Assembly: GCA_002361955.1 (NCBI GenBank)
Contig: DESK01000008.1
Location: 1-28,843 of the forward strand
Source of the DNA: Lachnospiraceae bacterium UBA3316
GTDB lineage: Bacteria; Bacillota; Clostridia; Lachnospirales; Lachnospiraceae
Direction of reading: 5' to 3'
Length of the DNA: 28,843 nt
A program made the translations under genes and the position numbers. Below, piece by piece: positions 7,882-15,359 of this stretch. Within the stretch, counting starts at the first letter, position 1; the number at the start of each line of letters is the position of its first letter. Below the pieces are notes generated by a model, which had not been told where the DNA came from, did no database searches, and saw only the letters and a program-made list of their open reading frames with translations.

Positions 7882-9315
7882 TTATACCGGATAAGCTCCG
7901 TTCTTCGTGTCGGCTGCCGCCGGATCTACCTTCGACTGCTGCGCCTCACGGTATTTAAAGAACTCTGTCGCTACCTGCGGGAAGAGCGCGTAGCTCAGTA
8001 CGTCCTCATCCTGCTGCTTCCACTGAGACATCTCCGCCTCGATCTTGGAAAGCTCCGGCTCGATCAGATCCGCCGGACGGCAGGTGATCGGCTTTGTGTT
8101 GCCGATGCACTTCTTCTGAACCTCTTTGTTGAACGGCTTGATGGTGGCGCCGTACTTTCCGCTGAGTACATCCTTTGTCTCCTTTGTCACCATCTTGTAA
8201 CGCTCGCCCATGATCACGTTGAATACTGCCTGTGTTCCCACGATCTGTGAAGACGGGGTAACCAGCGGGCACTCACCGAGATCCTCACGTACTCTCGGCA
8301 CTTCCTCCAGCACATCGTAGTACTTATCCTCCGCGTGCTGTTCCTTCAGCTGAGAAGTCAGGTTGGAAAGCATGCCGCCCGGAACCTGATACAGCAGGGT
8401 CTTGATATTTACGCCCATGTTCTTCGGGTTCAGCAGGCCGCTGTCCAGGGCCTCGTCACGGATCGGACGGAAGTAGTCCGCGATCTCTGCCAGCAGATTC
8501 TGATCCAGGCCGGAATCATACGGTGTTCCCTTGAAGGTCTCCACCATAACCTCTGTTGCCGGCTGGGAGGTTCCCAGGGCAAAGGGTGACATAGCGGTAT
8601 CGATCACGTCCACGCCGGCCTCTACAGCCTTCAGATAGGTCATGGAAGCTACACCGGAGGTGTAATGGGTATGAAGCTGAACAGGAATGCTGACTGCATC
8701 CTTGATCGCTGTGATCAGCTCTGTCGCTGTATACGGAAGCAGAAGTCCTGCCATATCCTTAAAGCAGATAGAGTTCGCGCCCATATCCTCAATTCTCTTG
8801 GCGATGTTTACCCAGTAATCCATGGTGTAAGCTTCGCCCAGCGTGTAGGACAGCGCTACCTGCGCATGGCCCTTCTCCTTATTGGCCGCCTTTACGGCAG
8901 TCTGCAGATTTCTCAGGTCGTTCATGCAGTCGAAAATACGGATGATATCGATACCGTTGGCGATAGACTTCTGTACGAAATACTCTACCACGTCATCGGC
9001 ATAGGGACGGTAACCCAGGATGTTCTGTCCGCGGAAGAGCATCTGGAGCTTTGTGTTTTTAAAACCGTCACGGAACTTGCGCAGTCTCTCCCAGGGATCT
9101 TCCTTCAGGAAACGAAGGGAAGCGTCAAACGTAGCTCCGCCCCAGCACTCTACGGAGTGGTAGCCTACCTTATCCATCTTCTCCACGATGGGCAGCATCT
9201 GCTCTGTCGTCATACGTGTCGCGATCAGGGACTGATGCGCGTCACGCAGGATTGTCTCTGTAATCTTAATCGGCCTTGCCTCAGCCGGTTTCTTCTTATT
9301 TTGTTTTTGTGCCAT
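7882..9315 (-). CDS. oadA: 5S-type carboxyltransferase: oxaloacetate decarboxylase alpha / pyruvate carboxylase B-like subunit
   Basis: The 477-residue protein matches the carboxyltransferase domain of OadA, PycB and transcarboxylase 5S. Visible motifs are ETILRDAHQSLIATRM (residues 20-35), carrying the metal-binding Asp and substrate residues, ICFKDMAGLLLP with the active-site lysine, and the HTHYTSG metal-binding histidines. The C-terminus stops after the conserved carboxyltransferase region, and no biotin domain is attached; that function is supplied by a separate gene in the operon. It transfers carboxyl groups between biotin and pyruvate/oxaloacetate. It is the last gene of the operon, 12 bp after the beta subunit, with AAGGAGG before the ATG. 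Decarboxylation or carboxylation direction cannot be decided from sequence. Confidence 0.93.
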   Translation of the reverse strand: MAQKQNKKKPAEARPIKITETILRDAHQSLIATRMTTEQMLPIVEKMDKVGYHSVECWGGATFDASLRFLKEDPWERLRKFRDGFKNTKLQMLFRGQNILGYRPYADDVVEYFVQKSIANGIDIIRIFDCMNDLRNLQTAVKAANKEKGHAQVALSYTLGEAYTMDYWVNIAKRIEDMGANSICFKDMAGLLLPYTATELITAIKDAVSIPVQLHTHYTSGVASMTYLKAVEAGVDVIDTAMSPFALGTSQPATEVMVETFKGTPYDSGLDQNLLAEIADYFRPIRDEALDSGLLNPKNMGVNIKTLLYQVPGGMLSNLTSQLKEQHAEDKYYDVLEEVPRVREDLGECPLVTPSSQIVGTQAVFNVIMGERYKMVTKETKDVLSGKYGATIKPFNKEVQKKCIGNTKPITCRPADLIEPELSKIEAEMSQWKQQDEDVLSYALFPQVATEFFKYREAQQSKVDPAAADTKNGAYPV

Positions 9316-9327
9316 TTCTAAACCTCC

Positions 9328-10476
9328 TTATACTCCAAAGATGGCCATGAAAGTACCGGCTGCAACTGCCGTACCAATAACTCCCGCTACGTTCGGTCCC
9401 ATCGCATGCATCAGAAGGAAGTTGGTCGGGTCTGCCTCAGCCCCCACCTTCTGGGATACACGGGCTGCCATAGGAACGGCAGATACACCTGCGGAACCGA
9501 TCAACGGATTGATCTTTCCCTTTGTCACCTTGCACATAATCTTTCCGAAAATGACGCCGCCGGCCGTACCGAAGGCAAACGCCACCAGGCCCAGCGCAAC
9601 GATCTTTAAGGTGTCAAGATTTAAGAATGCTTCCGCGCTGGTAGACGCACCTACGGAGGTTCCCAGCAGGATAACTACGATATACATCAGGGCGTTGGAA
9701 GCTGTCTCTGTGAGCTGCTTTACCACGCCGCTTTCACGGAACAGGTTACCGAGCATCAGCATACCTACAAGGGGTGCTGTCGTCGGCAGGATCAAACATA
9801 CCACGATGGTAATGATGATCGGAAACAGGATCTTCTCAAGCTTTGATACCGGACGGAGCTGATCCATTTTGATCTTACGCTCTTCCTCTGTGGTGAGAAG
9901 CTTCATGATCGGCGGCTGGATAATCGGCACCAGGGACATATAGGAATATGCCGCCACGGCGATGGGGCCCATCAATGTGGTCTGTCCAAGCTTACCTGCC
10001 AGGAAAATAGACGTGGGGCCGTCCGCTCCTCCGATGATAGAGATTGCTGCCGCTGCTTTTCCGTTGAATCCCATAAAGATCGCCAGGAAGTAAGCCGCAT
10101 AGATACCGAGCTGAGCTGCCGCTCCCAGAAGAAAGCTCTTGGGATTCGCGATCAACGGGCCGAAGTCCGTCATGGCTCCTACGCCCATGAAAATCAGGGA
10201 TGGGAGGATACTCCATTCATCCAGTAAATAAAAATAGTGTAAAAGTCCGCCTACGCCATTCGACATATCTTCCGGCTTCGCCATGATGTCCGGATAGATG
10301 TTTACAAGAAGCATACCAAACGCGATGGGTACGAGAAGCAGCGGCTCAAATCCCTTCTTGATCGCCAGGAATAAGAACACGCAGGCAACCGCAATCATCA
10401 GGTAGTTGCCCCAGGTCAGGTTAAAAAACGCTGTTTGATGGAGTAGGTTGGACATCGTTTCTGCAACGTATGACAT
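9328..10476 (-). CDS. oadB: Na+-pumping decarboxylase beta subunit
   Basis: A 382-residue polytopic membrane protein. It contains the hallmark stretches FMGVGAMTDFGPLIANP (about 96-112) and GGADGPTS (149-156), the latter carrying the aspartate implicated in Na+ translocation and carboxybiotin decarboxylation in OadB/MmdB/GcdB. The C-terminal part (GPNVAGVIGTAVAAGTF) is also family-typical. It couples decarboxylation of carboxybiotin to Na+ export, or in reverse uses the Na+ gradient to drive carboxylation. It lies 15 bp after the biotin carrier gene, with a TTTGGAGG ribosome site. Function is assigned with high confidence for the family, but the physiological substrate of the complex is not defined. 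Confidence 0.95.
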   Translation of the reverse strand: MSYVAETMSNLLHQTAFFNLTWGNYLMIAVACVFLFLAIKKGFEPLLLVPIAFGMLLVNIYPDIMAKPEDMSNGVGGLLHYFYLLDEWSILPSLIFMGVGAMTDFGPLIANPKSFLLGAAAQLGIYAAYFLAIFMGFNGKAAAAISIIGGADGPTSIFLAGKLGQTTLMGPIAVAAYSYMSLVPIIQPPIMKLLTTEEERKIKMDQLRPVSKLEKILFPIIITIVVCLILPTTAPLVGMLMLGNLFRESGVVKQLTETASNALMYIVVILLGTSVGASTSAEAFLNLDTLKIVALGLVAFAFGTAGGVIFGKIMCKVTKGKINPLIGSAGVSAVPMAARVSQKVGAEADPTNFLLMHAMGPNVAGVIGTAVAAGTFMAIFGV

Positions 10477-10491
10477 AGTAATACCTCCAAA

Positions 10492-10860
10492 TTAATTCAT
10501 GGTTGCCAGTGTGTCCCCGTTCTCTACTGCATCTCCCACTGCCACATCAATGCTTGCTACGGTTCCGTCCTGGGGAGCCACTACCGGGATCTCCATCTTC
10601 ATGGCTTCCAGGATCACGATGTTGTCGCCTGCCTTTACAGCCTGGCCTACGCTGGCCTCTACCTTAAATACCTTGCCCGGAACGGAAGCTGCTACCTTCA
10701 CTGCGCCTGCTCCGCCTGCTGCTGCCTTGGGAGCTGCCGCCGGTGCCGCTTTAGGAGCTGCCTTTCTGGGGGCTGCCGCTGCCGGTGCTGCTGCTCCGGA
10801 AGCCTCTTCTACGGTTACATCATAAGCGGTTCCATTTACCGTGATTACATAATTTTTCAT
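10492..10860 (-). CDS. Biotin carboxyl carrier protein of the decarboxylase complex (1.3S / gamma type)
   Basis: The 122-residue protein has a short N-terminal segment, a long Ala/Pro-rich flexible linker (about residues 20-52, containing repeated AAPKAAP-like units) and a C-terminal biotinyl domain. The biotinylation site is Lys88 in the motif EAMKMEIPV. The domain moves carboxyl groups between the carboxyltransferase subunits and the OadB pump. The frame can begin one codon earlier at TTG, but the ATG at 10860 has GGAGG at eight bases and is preferred. It sits between the OadG-like and OadB genes, the usual order in MmdABCD/GcdABCD operons. Confidence 0.94.
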   Translation of the reverse strand: MKNYVITVNGTAYDVTVEEASGAAAPAAAAPRKAAPKAAPAAAPKAAAGGAGAVKVAASVPGKVFKVEASVGQAVKAGDNIVILEAMKMEIPVVAPQDGTVASIDVAVGDAVENGDTLATMN

Positions 10861-10878
10861 CAATCTATCCTCCTGTGA

Positions 10879-11637
10879 TTATGCCCTTTTCCATCTTCTG
10901 GCATTTGATTTTTTAATTGAACGTACTACAAAACTGTCTGTAGAAGTATTTTCCGAAGCCGCGATAGCCGCCGCGATCACTGCCACCAGCTCTCCGTCGT
11001 CTACCAGCTCCTCCTCCGCTGCCTGGACAGGCGCTGCCGGTACAGAAGCCTCTGCTTTCTCTTCCTTCTTTGCATACCTGGCCTCCAGCTTGGAGATATG
11101 CTTAAACTGTGAGATCACCAAACTCAGGAATACCAGCATGAGAAATACGATACCGATGCCCATCAGTGTGTTCAGGCCTGCCTGCTTCATGGTCTCCGCC
11201 ATGGAATAATTTACAGAAAAGGTAAGGCTCTCCGCCACCTCTGTCCCTGTGGAACGATCCAGAACCATCTCCGCGTTGGCAGTTGCCTTCTCGAAAACAA
11301 TCTTCGAGATGATGGTCACTTTATTTCCGTTCTCTTCTGCTGCCTGCTCTGTGATCTCCTGGAACTCACCCACTTCTTCTTTGATGCCCTTCCAGGACTC
11401 TACGGCAGAAACGCTGAACGCATCCGTCACCTGAGCTAAAAACTGTTCAATATCATCATCTGTGAATGCCACCACTGTCTGGATCGTCTGAGCTACGGAA
11501 GTTTTATAACCGGCTACCTGGTCCTCCGTCAGCGTCTTCACATCATCCTTTAATGCCGTCTCAGACGCGCAGCCTGCAAGCCCCACAGTGCAAAGCACCA
11601 TCATAAGTGCCAGCAGTAATCCTCTAAATTTCTTCAT
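10879..11637 (-). CDS. oadG: OadG-like gamma/delta subunit with an added lipoprotein ectodomain
   Basis: The 252-residue protein ends like OadG/MmdD: a transmembrane helix (about 155-176, MGIGIVFLMLVFLSLVISQF), an Ala/Pro/Glu-rich linker and the terminal AVIAAAIAAS plus SFVVRSIKKSNARRWKRA segment. Ahead of this it carries a lipoprotein signal (lipobox LAGC, Cys23) and a roughly 120-residue extracellular domain with the hydrophobic pattern of a DUF3887-like fold. Ordinary OadG subunits are far shorter and begin with the transmembrane helix. The frame could start at GTG, but that GTG is part of the GAGGTG ribosome site for the ATG at 11637. It assembles the cytoplasmic enzyme on the membrane pump; the role of the ectodomain is unknown. 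Confidence 0.88.
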   Translation of the reverse strand: MKKFRGLLLALMMVLCTVGLAGCASETALKDDVKTLTEDQVAGYKTSVAQTIQTVVAFTDDDIEQFLAQVTDAFSVSAVESWKGIKEEVGEFQEITEQAAEENGNKVTIISKIVFEKATANAEMVLDRSTGTEVAESLTFSVNYSMAETMKQAGLNTLMGIGIVFLMLVFLSLVISQFKHISKLEARYAKKEEKAEASVPAAPVQAAEEELVDDGELVAVIAAAIAASENTSTDSFVVRSIKKSNARRWKRA

Positions 11638-11651
11638 ATTATTCACCTCAC

Positions 11652-13088
11652 TTAAACCGTGCCATGTTTCTTTGCCGGGCGGTCTTCTCTCTTTGTGAAT
11701 AACATTTCCAGGGCTCCGATCACATATTTCCTTGTGTCCTCTGCCTCAATGATGGTATCTACATAGCCGTGCTTCGCAGCAGAAGCTACGCTTGACTGAA
11801 GCTTTGCATACGCTGCCGCCTTCTCATTTAACGCAGCGGCGTCAGCCTCCGGATACATAATCCTGGCCGCTGACTTCGCGTCCATCATGCCGATCTCAGC
11901 AGTGGGCCATGCGAATGTCATATCCGCGCCGATTGCCTTGCTGTTCATCACCGTATACGCGCTTCCGTAAGCTGCGCCGATAATTACATTTACCTTAGGT
12001 ACTGTAGCGTTCGCGAAAGCGTAAGTCAGCTCCGCTGCCGCCTTGGCAATCCCTCTCTCTGTGTGCTTGTCCGCCTTAAAGCCCTTCACATTTGTGAAGC
12101 TCACCACCGGAATCTCAAAAGCGTCACAGAAATTCACGAACTTGGCCGCTTTTTTCGCACCTCTCGTCGTAAGCACCGGGTCAAATTCTGCCGCTTTCTT
12201 TCCATCCTCGTCATAAACCTCTGTACGGTTTGCCACAGCGCCCACCGTCATGCCGTTCAAACGGATGAAACCTGTCACCATCTCTTTGGCGAAATCTGCC
12301 TGTGTCTCCACAAAGACAGAATCGTCCGCGATATTTGAAAGAAGAATGGATGTATCTCCCACAGCGTTTGCCAGATCCGGGCATACCCTGTTTAAATCAT
12401 CGGAGCACTCCTCGTAGGACGCGTCATCCTCGTTGTTGGACGGAAGCATACATACCAGTTCCCTGATCTCTGCGAAAATACTGTCCTCTGTTCCTGTGAA
12501 ATCTACCATGCCTGCTTCTTCGCTCTGGAACTTGGCAGAAGCGGTATCACAGCGGGATACCTCGTTTCCATCTAAAGCATTCGGAGAGTTCACAAACAAT
12601 TTTGCCTTTTTGCCTTCCATAAACGTGAAGTCTGTCAGCGCGCTGGAAACGGCAAGGCCGCCGCCGCAGGTTCCGAAAACTGCTGTGATCTGAGGGATCA
12701 CGCCGGACGCAAGCACCTGTTTCATATAGATCTCGCCAAATCCGTTCAAAGCGTCTGTCGCTTCCTGAAGCCTCAGGCCCGCGCAGTCGATCAATCCGAT
12801 CACCGGCGCTCCCATTTTCATAGCCATATCATAAATAGCGGAAATCTTTTTCGCGTGCATTTCACCGACTGTTCCGCCAAGTACAGAAGCATCCTGACTG
12901 TAAACATATACCAGATTTCCGTCAATCACACCATAACCTGTGATGACACCGTCTCCCGGAGCTTCTGTCTGCTGCATGTTGAAATCAGTGCTTCTGGCAG
13001 AAACACATCCGCCGATCTCAACAAAACTGTTCTCATCAAGTAAAGAGGCAATTCTTGTACTTGCTAAGCTTTGTGCTGTATTACCCAT
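11652..13088 (-). CDS. mmdA: 12S-type acyl-CoA carboxyltransferase (methylmalonyl-CoA decarboxylase alpha / propionyl-CoA carboxylase beta-like)
   Basis: The 478-residue protein has the double crotonase fold of biotin-dependent acyl-CoA carboxyltransferases. The N-terminal half carries GTCGGGLAVSSAL (139-151), one oxyanion-forming loop, and the C-terminal half has GAAYGSAYTVM and the AWPTAEIGMM motif. It transfers a carboxyl group between biotin and an acyl-CoA, most likely methylmalonyl-CoA/propionyl-CoA. The ATG has GGAGGG eight bases upstream and the gene is the first of five in the operon. It is slightly shorter than the usual 500-520 residues, with a trimmed N-terminus. Acetyl-CoA or glutaconyl-CoA substrates cannot be excluded. 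Confidence 0.9.
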   Translation of the reverse strand: MGNTAQSLASTRIASLLDENSFVEIGGCVSARSTDFNMQQTEAPGDGVITGYGVIDGNLVYVYSQDASVLGGTVGEMHAKKISAIYDMAMKMGAPVIGLIDCAGLRLQEATDALNGFGEIYMKQVLASGVIPQITAVFGTCGGGLAVSSALTDFTFMEGKKAKLFVNSPNALDGNEVSRCDTASAKFQSEEAGMVDFTGTEDSIFAEIRELVCMLPSNNEDDASYEECSDDLNRVCPDLANAVGDTSILLSNIADDSVFVETQADFAKEMVTGFIRLNGMTVGAVANRTEVYDEDGKKAAEFDPVLTTRGAKKAAKFVNFCDAFEIPVVSFTNVKGFKADKHTERGIAKAAAELTYAFANATVPKVNVIIGAAYGSAYTVMNSKAIGADMTFAWPTAEIGMMDAKSAARIMYPEADAAALNEKAAAYAKLQSSVASAAKHGYVDTIIEAEDTRKYVIGALEMLFTKREDRPAKKHGTV

Positions 13089-13146
13089 TATTCAGCCCTC
13101 CATCTTTTATATATTAATAACATTTCCCAATTTTCTGCCGATTATA

Positions 13147-13175
13147 ATTGTAACTTGTTTACGCAAAAATTTCAA
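13147..13175 (-). promoter_or_regulatory. Probable promoter of the Na+-decarboxylase operon
   Basis: On the minus strand TTGAAA (13170-13175) and TACAAT (13147-13152) are 17 bp apart. A second good -10 hexamer, TATAAT (13141-13146), lies directly after it but lacks a well-spaced -35. Transcription would start about 50 bp upstream of the ATG at 13088. Confidence 0.65.
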
Positions 13176-13203
13176 GGGGTTTGTCGAATTTTGTAAATTG
13201 TAC

Positions 13204-13393
13204 ACTACTGTTTACGTGGGTCTGTGCAGTAAATGCGCAGACCGGAAGAAAATGATTCGAGTGTGAAAAAATCCCATTCTCGCAGCGGCTCTGTGTGCCT
13301 GTGGCACACGTTTCGAGCCGTCCGAAACGGCGCGCAGACAATTTTAAATGGATTTGCGAATGTTACCGTGAATGAAGTGAACAGTAGTTCACT
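13204..13393. repeat. Inverted-repeat-rich intergenic element, candidate dispersed repeat or MITE-like unit
   Basis: The outer ends are inverted copies: ACTACTGTTTAC at 13204-13215 and GTGAACAGTAGT at 13377-13388 (11 of 12 match). Inside are a hairpin GGTCTGTGCA/TGCGCAGACC (13219-13243) and a perfect 7-bp stem GTGTGCC/GGCACAC around 13293-13309. The latter is nested in CGGCTC/GAGCCG and can compete with a CGTTTCG/CGAAACG pairing (about 13309-13328). The right end forms a further hairpin, AGTGAAC/GTTCACT (13376-13393), overlapping the stop codon of the carboxypeptidase gene. No coding sequence is apparent. It may also work as the terminator for that gene, although no tight stem plus T-run is seen. 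Confidence 0.55.
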
Positions 13394-14603
13394 AATCGTT
13401 TAGTTTGCATAACATCAATTTCTTCCACAATTTACGTCCGCACCAGGAAAGGGTGATCTTATCTGCGCCGTCACGCAGCGTAACCGGAACCCGGCGGATC
13501 AGCGCCTCCCCCAGATAGTATTCCACAGCGCCCACCGTCTGGCCGGGCGCTGCCGGGGCAGACAGGCTCTTTTTCATCCGCAGCCTTACGGCAGCCTCCT
13601 CATCTTCCCGCAAAAGAAGACGGATTTCCTCCCCGTCGGCGATTTCCGGCTGTACAAAGGCTGTGCCGCCCAGATCCCCGCCTGCGGGAATTCCGCCCTC
13701 CACGGGAATCTTTTCCAGGGGAACGTCCCTTCGCACATCCCTGTACTCATAATTTTCCAGCCCGTACTCCATCAGCTTTCGCGTATCCTTCCACTTATAG
13801 GTCTTATTATTCGGCCAGCCGCAGGCCAGAAGGACAACGATAAACGTTTTTTCTCCCCTCTGCAGCGCGCCTACATAACAGTAGCCTGCCTTTCCCGTAA
13901 AACCCGTTTTTCCGGAAAGGGCTCCTTCCATCATTCCAAGAAACGCGTTATGGTTGACGCAGGAAAAGCTGCGTTCCCCCTCTACATCCGTAAAACTGTG
14001 GGAGTCCGTGCGGGTGACGGCGAGAAATTCTTCCCTTTTTGGGGAAAGCCTGATACAGTAGCGCATGATCTTTGCCAGATCTCCGGCTGTGATCGAATGC
14101 TGCCCTCCCGCATCCTCCCCGTCCAGTCCGTTGGGCGTGACAAAATGATACTTTTCACAGCCTATCTCTGCGGCCTTCTGGTTCATCATATGGGCAAATC
14201 CCTCCAGGCTTTTTCCCACATGCTCCGCCAGGATCACCGCCGCGTCGTTATGGCTCTCCAGCATCAGGGAAAGGAGCAGATCCTTGATCTGATACTGCTC
14301 CCCTTCCCGGACGCCCAGACGGACCTGGGGCTGGGCGGCCGCTTTGGCAGAAACACAGGCCACCTCTGCCAGCCCCGCGTTTTCCAGCACCAGGATACAG
14401 GTAAGGATCTTTGTGGTGCTGGCCATGGGCCGCTGCTCCTCCCCGTTTTTCTCAAAAAGAACACGCCCGGAATCGCCGTCCATCAGGACTGCCGATTGGG
14501 CGTACAGCTCTGTCGGCGGGGCAGAAGCCTCCGCCGGGATATCCATCAAACAGATACAGGCTGCCAATACTGCGGCGATCACTCTCTTCATAGTCATATA
14601 CAT
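13392..14603 (-). CDS. D-alanyl-D-alanine carboxypeptidase (DacF/PBP5 type, serine peptidase S11)
   Basis: The protein of up to 403 residues has a signal peptide ending near AEASA, then a penicillin-binding domain with all three catalytic motifs: STTK (Ser62, Lys65), SHN (117-119) and KTG (232-234). It trims the terminal D-Ala from peptidoglycan stem peptides outside the cell. A PBP5-type C-terminal beta domain follows, and the last 20 residues (KITLSWCGRKLWKKLMLCKL) form a basic amphipathic membrane anchor. Start choice is uncertain: ATGs at 14603, 14597 and 14591 are all in frame, none has a clear ribosome site, and the TGA of the frame immediately precedes 14603. MKRVIAAVLAA from 14591 makes the cleanest signal peptide. 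Confidence 0.93.
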   Translation of the reverse strand: MYMTMKRVIAAVLAACICLMDIPAEASAPPTELYAQSAVLMDGDSGRVLFEKNGEEQRPMASTTKILTCILVLENAGLAEVACVSAKAAAQPQVRLGVREGEQYQIKDLLLSLMLESHNDAAVILAEHVGKSLEGFAHMMNQKAAEIGCEKYHFVTPNGLDGEDAGGQHSITAGDLAKIMRYCIRLSPKREEFLAVTRTDSHSFTDVEGERSFSCVNHNAFLGMMEGALSGKTGFTGKAGYCYVGALQRGEKTFIVVLLACGWPNNKTYKWKDTRKLMEYGLENYEYRDVRRDVPLEKIPVEGGIPAGGDLGGTAFVQPEIADGEEIRLLLREDEEAAVRLRMKKSLSAPAAPGQTVGAVEYYLGEALIRRVPVTLRDGADKITLSWCGRKLWKKLMLCKLND

Positions 14604-14671
14604 TCACGGCCATCTTGGGATCTCTGGTTCCATCCGCCAAACGGCCCTGCCCCCATTCTTTTGGAACAGTA

Positions 14672-14701
14672 TATGCCAGTCCCGCATTTCCTATGCCAGT
14701 C
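14672..14701. repeat. Two direct copies of TATGCCAGTC, 20 bp apart
   Basis: TATGCCAGTC occurs at 14672-14681 and again at 14692-14701 in the ~97-bp gap between the carboxypeptidase and the YbaK-type gene; the second copy overlaps the latter's stop codon. No standard sigma-A promoter is obvious in the gap, so the repeats could be a regulator site, but a chance duplication is equally possible. Confidence 0.3.
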
Positions 14702-15170
14702 AGCCTTTCTGCTTACATACATCCACCCAGCTCTTACAGCCGGAATACGTCTCCAGTTCCTCCGGCGTCAGCTCGATGGCGCTGTTTGCGCTGCCGCAGG
14801 CCGGGAAAACAGTCTCAAAGCGCTTTAAGGAGACATCAAGATACACCTCCACGCCCTCATTTACGGCAAAGGGGCAGACGCCTCCCACCGCGTGGCCGAT
14901 CAGGGTTTCCGCCTCCTCAGCGGAAAGCATCTTTGCCTTCATGCCAAACTGGGCCTTATACTTGGGATTGTCGATCTTCATATCTCCCGCAGTCACCACC
15001 AGAACGACGGTGTCTCCCCTATGAAAGGACAGGGTCTTGGCAATACGGCTCTCCTCACAGTGCAGCGCCTCCGCGGCCAGGGCCACCGTAGCGCTGGAGG
15101 TGTCAAACTCCTGGATCCTGTCAGCGATTCCTTTTTCCTTGAAATATCCTCTTACTCGTTCAATTGACAT
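14700..15170 (-). CDS. ybaK: YbaK/EbsC-family aminoacyl-tRNA deacylase (Cys-tRNA(Pro) type)
   Basis: The 156-residue single-domain protein fits the YbaK/ProX editing fold. Lys45 in RIAKTLSF corresponds to the conserved catalytic-pocket lysine, and the HAVGGVCPFAV segment matches the conserved glycine-rich pocket strand. Such proteins hydrolyse mischarged Cys- or Ala-tRNA(Pro) in the cytoplasm. The length is that of the free-standing family. The ATG has GGAGAG at a suitable distance. It is divergent from the MerR-type gene and precedes the carboxypeptidase by about 97 bp. Cys versus Ala specificity cannot be decided from sequence. Confidence 0.92.
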   Translation of the reverse strand: MSIERVRGYFKEKGIADRIQEFDTSSATVALAAEALHCEESRIAKTLSFHRGDTVVLVVTAGDMKIDNPKYKAQFGMKAKMLSAEEAETLIGHAVGGVCPFAVNEGVEVYLDVSLKRFETVFPACGSANSAIELTPEELETYSGCKSWVDVCKQKG

Positions 15171-15230
15171 GCTTTATCTCTCCATTCCTTTTCTGGTTAC
15201 AGCTTTGCCGCAACTTTTTAGTACGTTGAC

Positions 15231-15236
15231 AGTATA
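15231..15236 (-). promoter_or_regulatory. Extended -10 promoter of the YbaK-type gene
   Basis: On the minus strand TGC precedes TATACT (15231-15236), an extended -10; the -35 region (TGGAAC with 17 bp spacing) is weak. The predicted start near 15224 leaves a leader of about 54 nt. Confidence 0.5.
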
Positions 15237-15305
15237 GCACAGAGAAGTGGATTGTTCCAGTGTTACCTTGCAATTCCAAATACTGCCCTAATATAAATTT
15301 TCCTG

Positions 15306-15336
15306 TTGACATTGCCGTTACGGAAAGGTATATGAT
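15306..15336 (+). promoter_or_regulatory. MerR-type promoter with 19-bp spacer and dyad operator
   Basis: TTGACA (15306-15311) and TATGAT (15331-15336) are 19 bp apart. The spacer contains the dyad TTGCCGTTACGGAA, close to the CGTTACG-type core bound by BmrR/TipA-class MerR regulators. An over-long spacer with a central dyad is the signature of promoters that MerR proteins activate by DNA distortion. The downstream gene encodes a MerR/TipAS protein, so autoregulation is inferred. Confidence 0.82.
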
Positions 15337-15359
15337 AAGTTCATCAGGAGGGAACACAC

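Noticed and set aside
13950..14828. 292-codon plus-strand open frame
   Set aside because: It runs antisense across the carboxypeptidase catalytic motifs and the adjacent gene end, without a ribosome site or protein-family signal.
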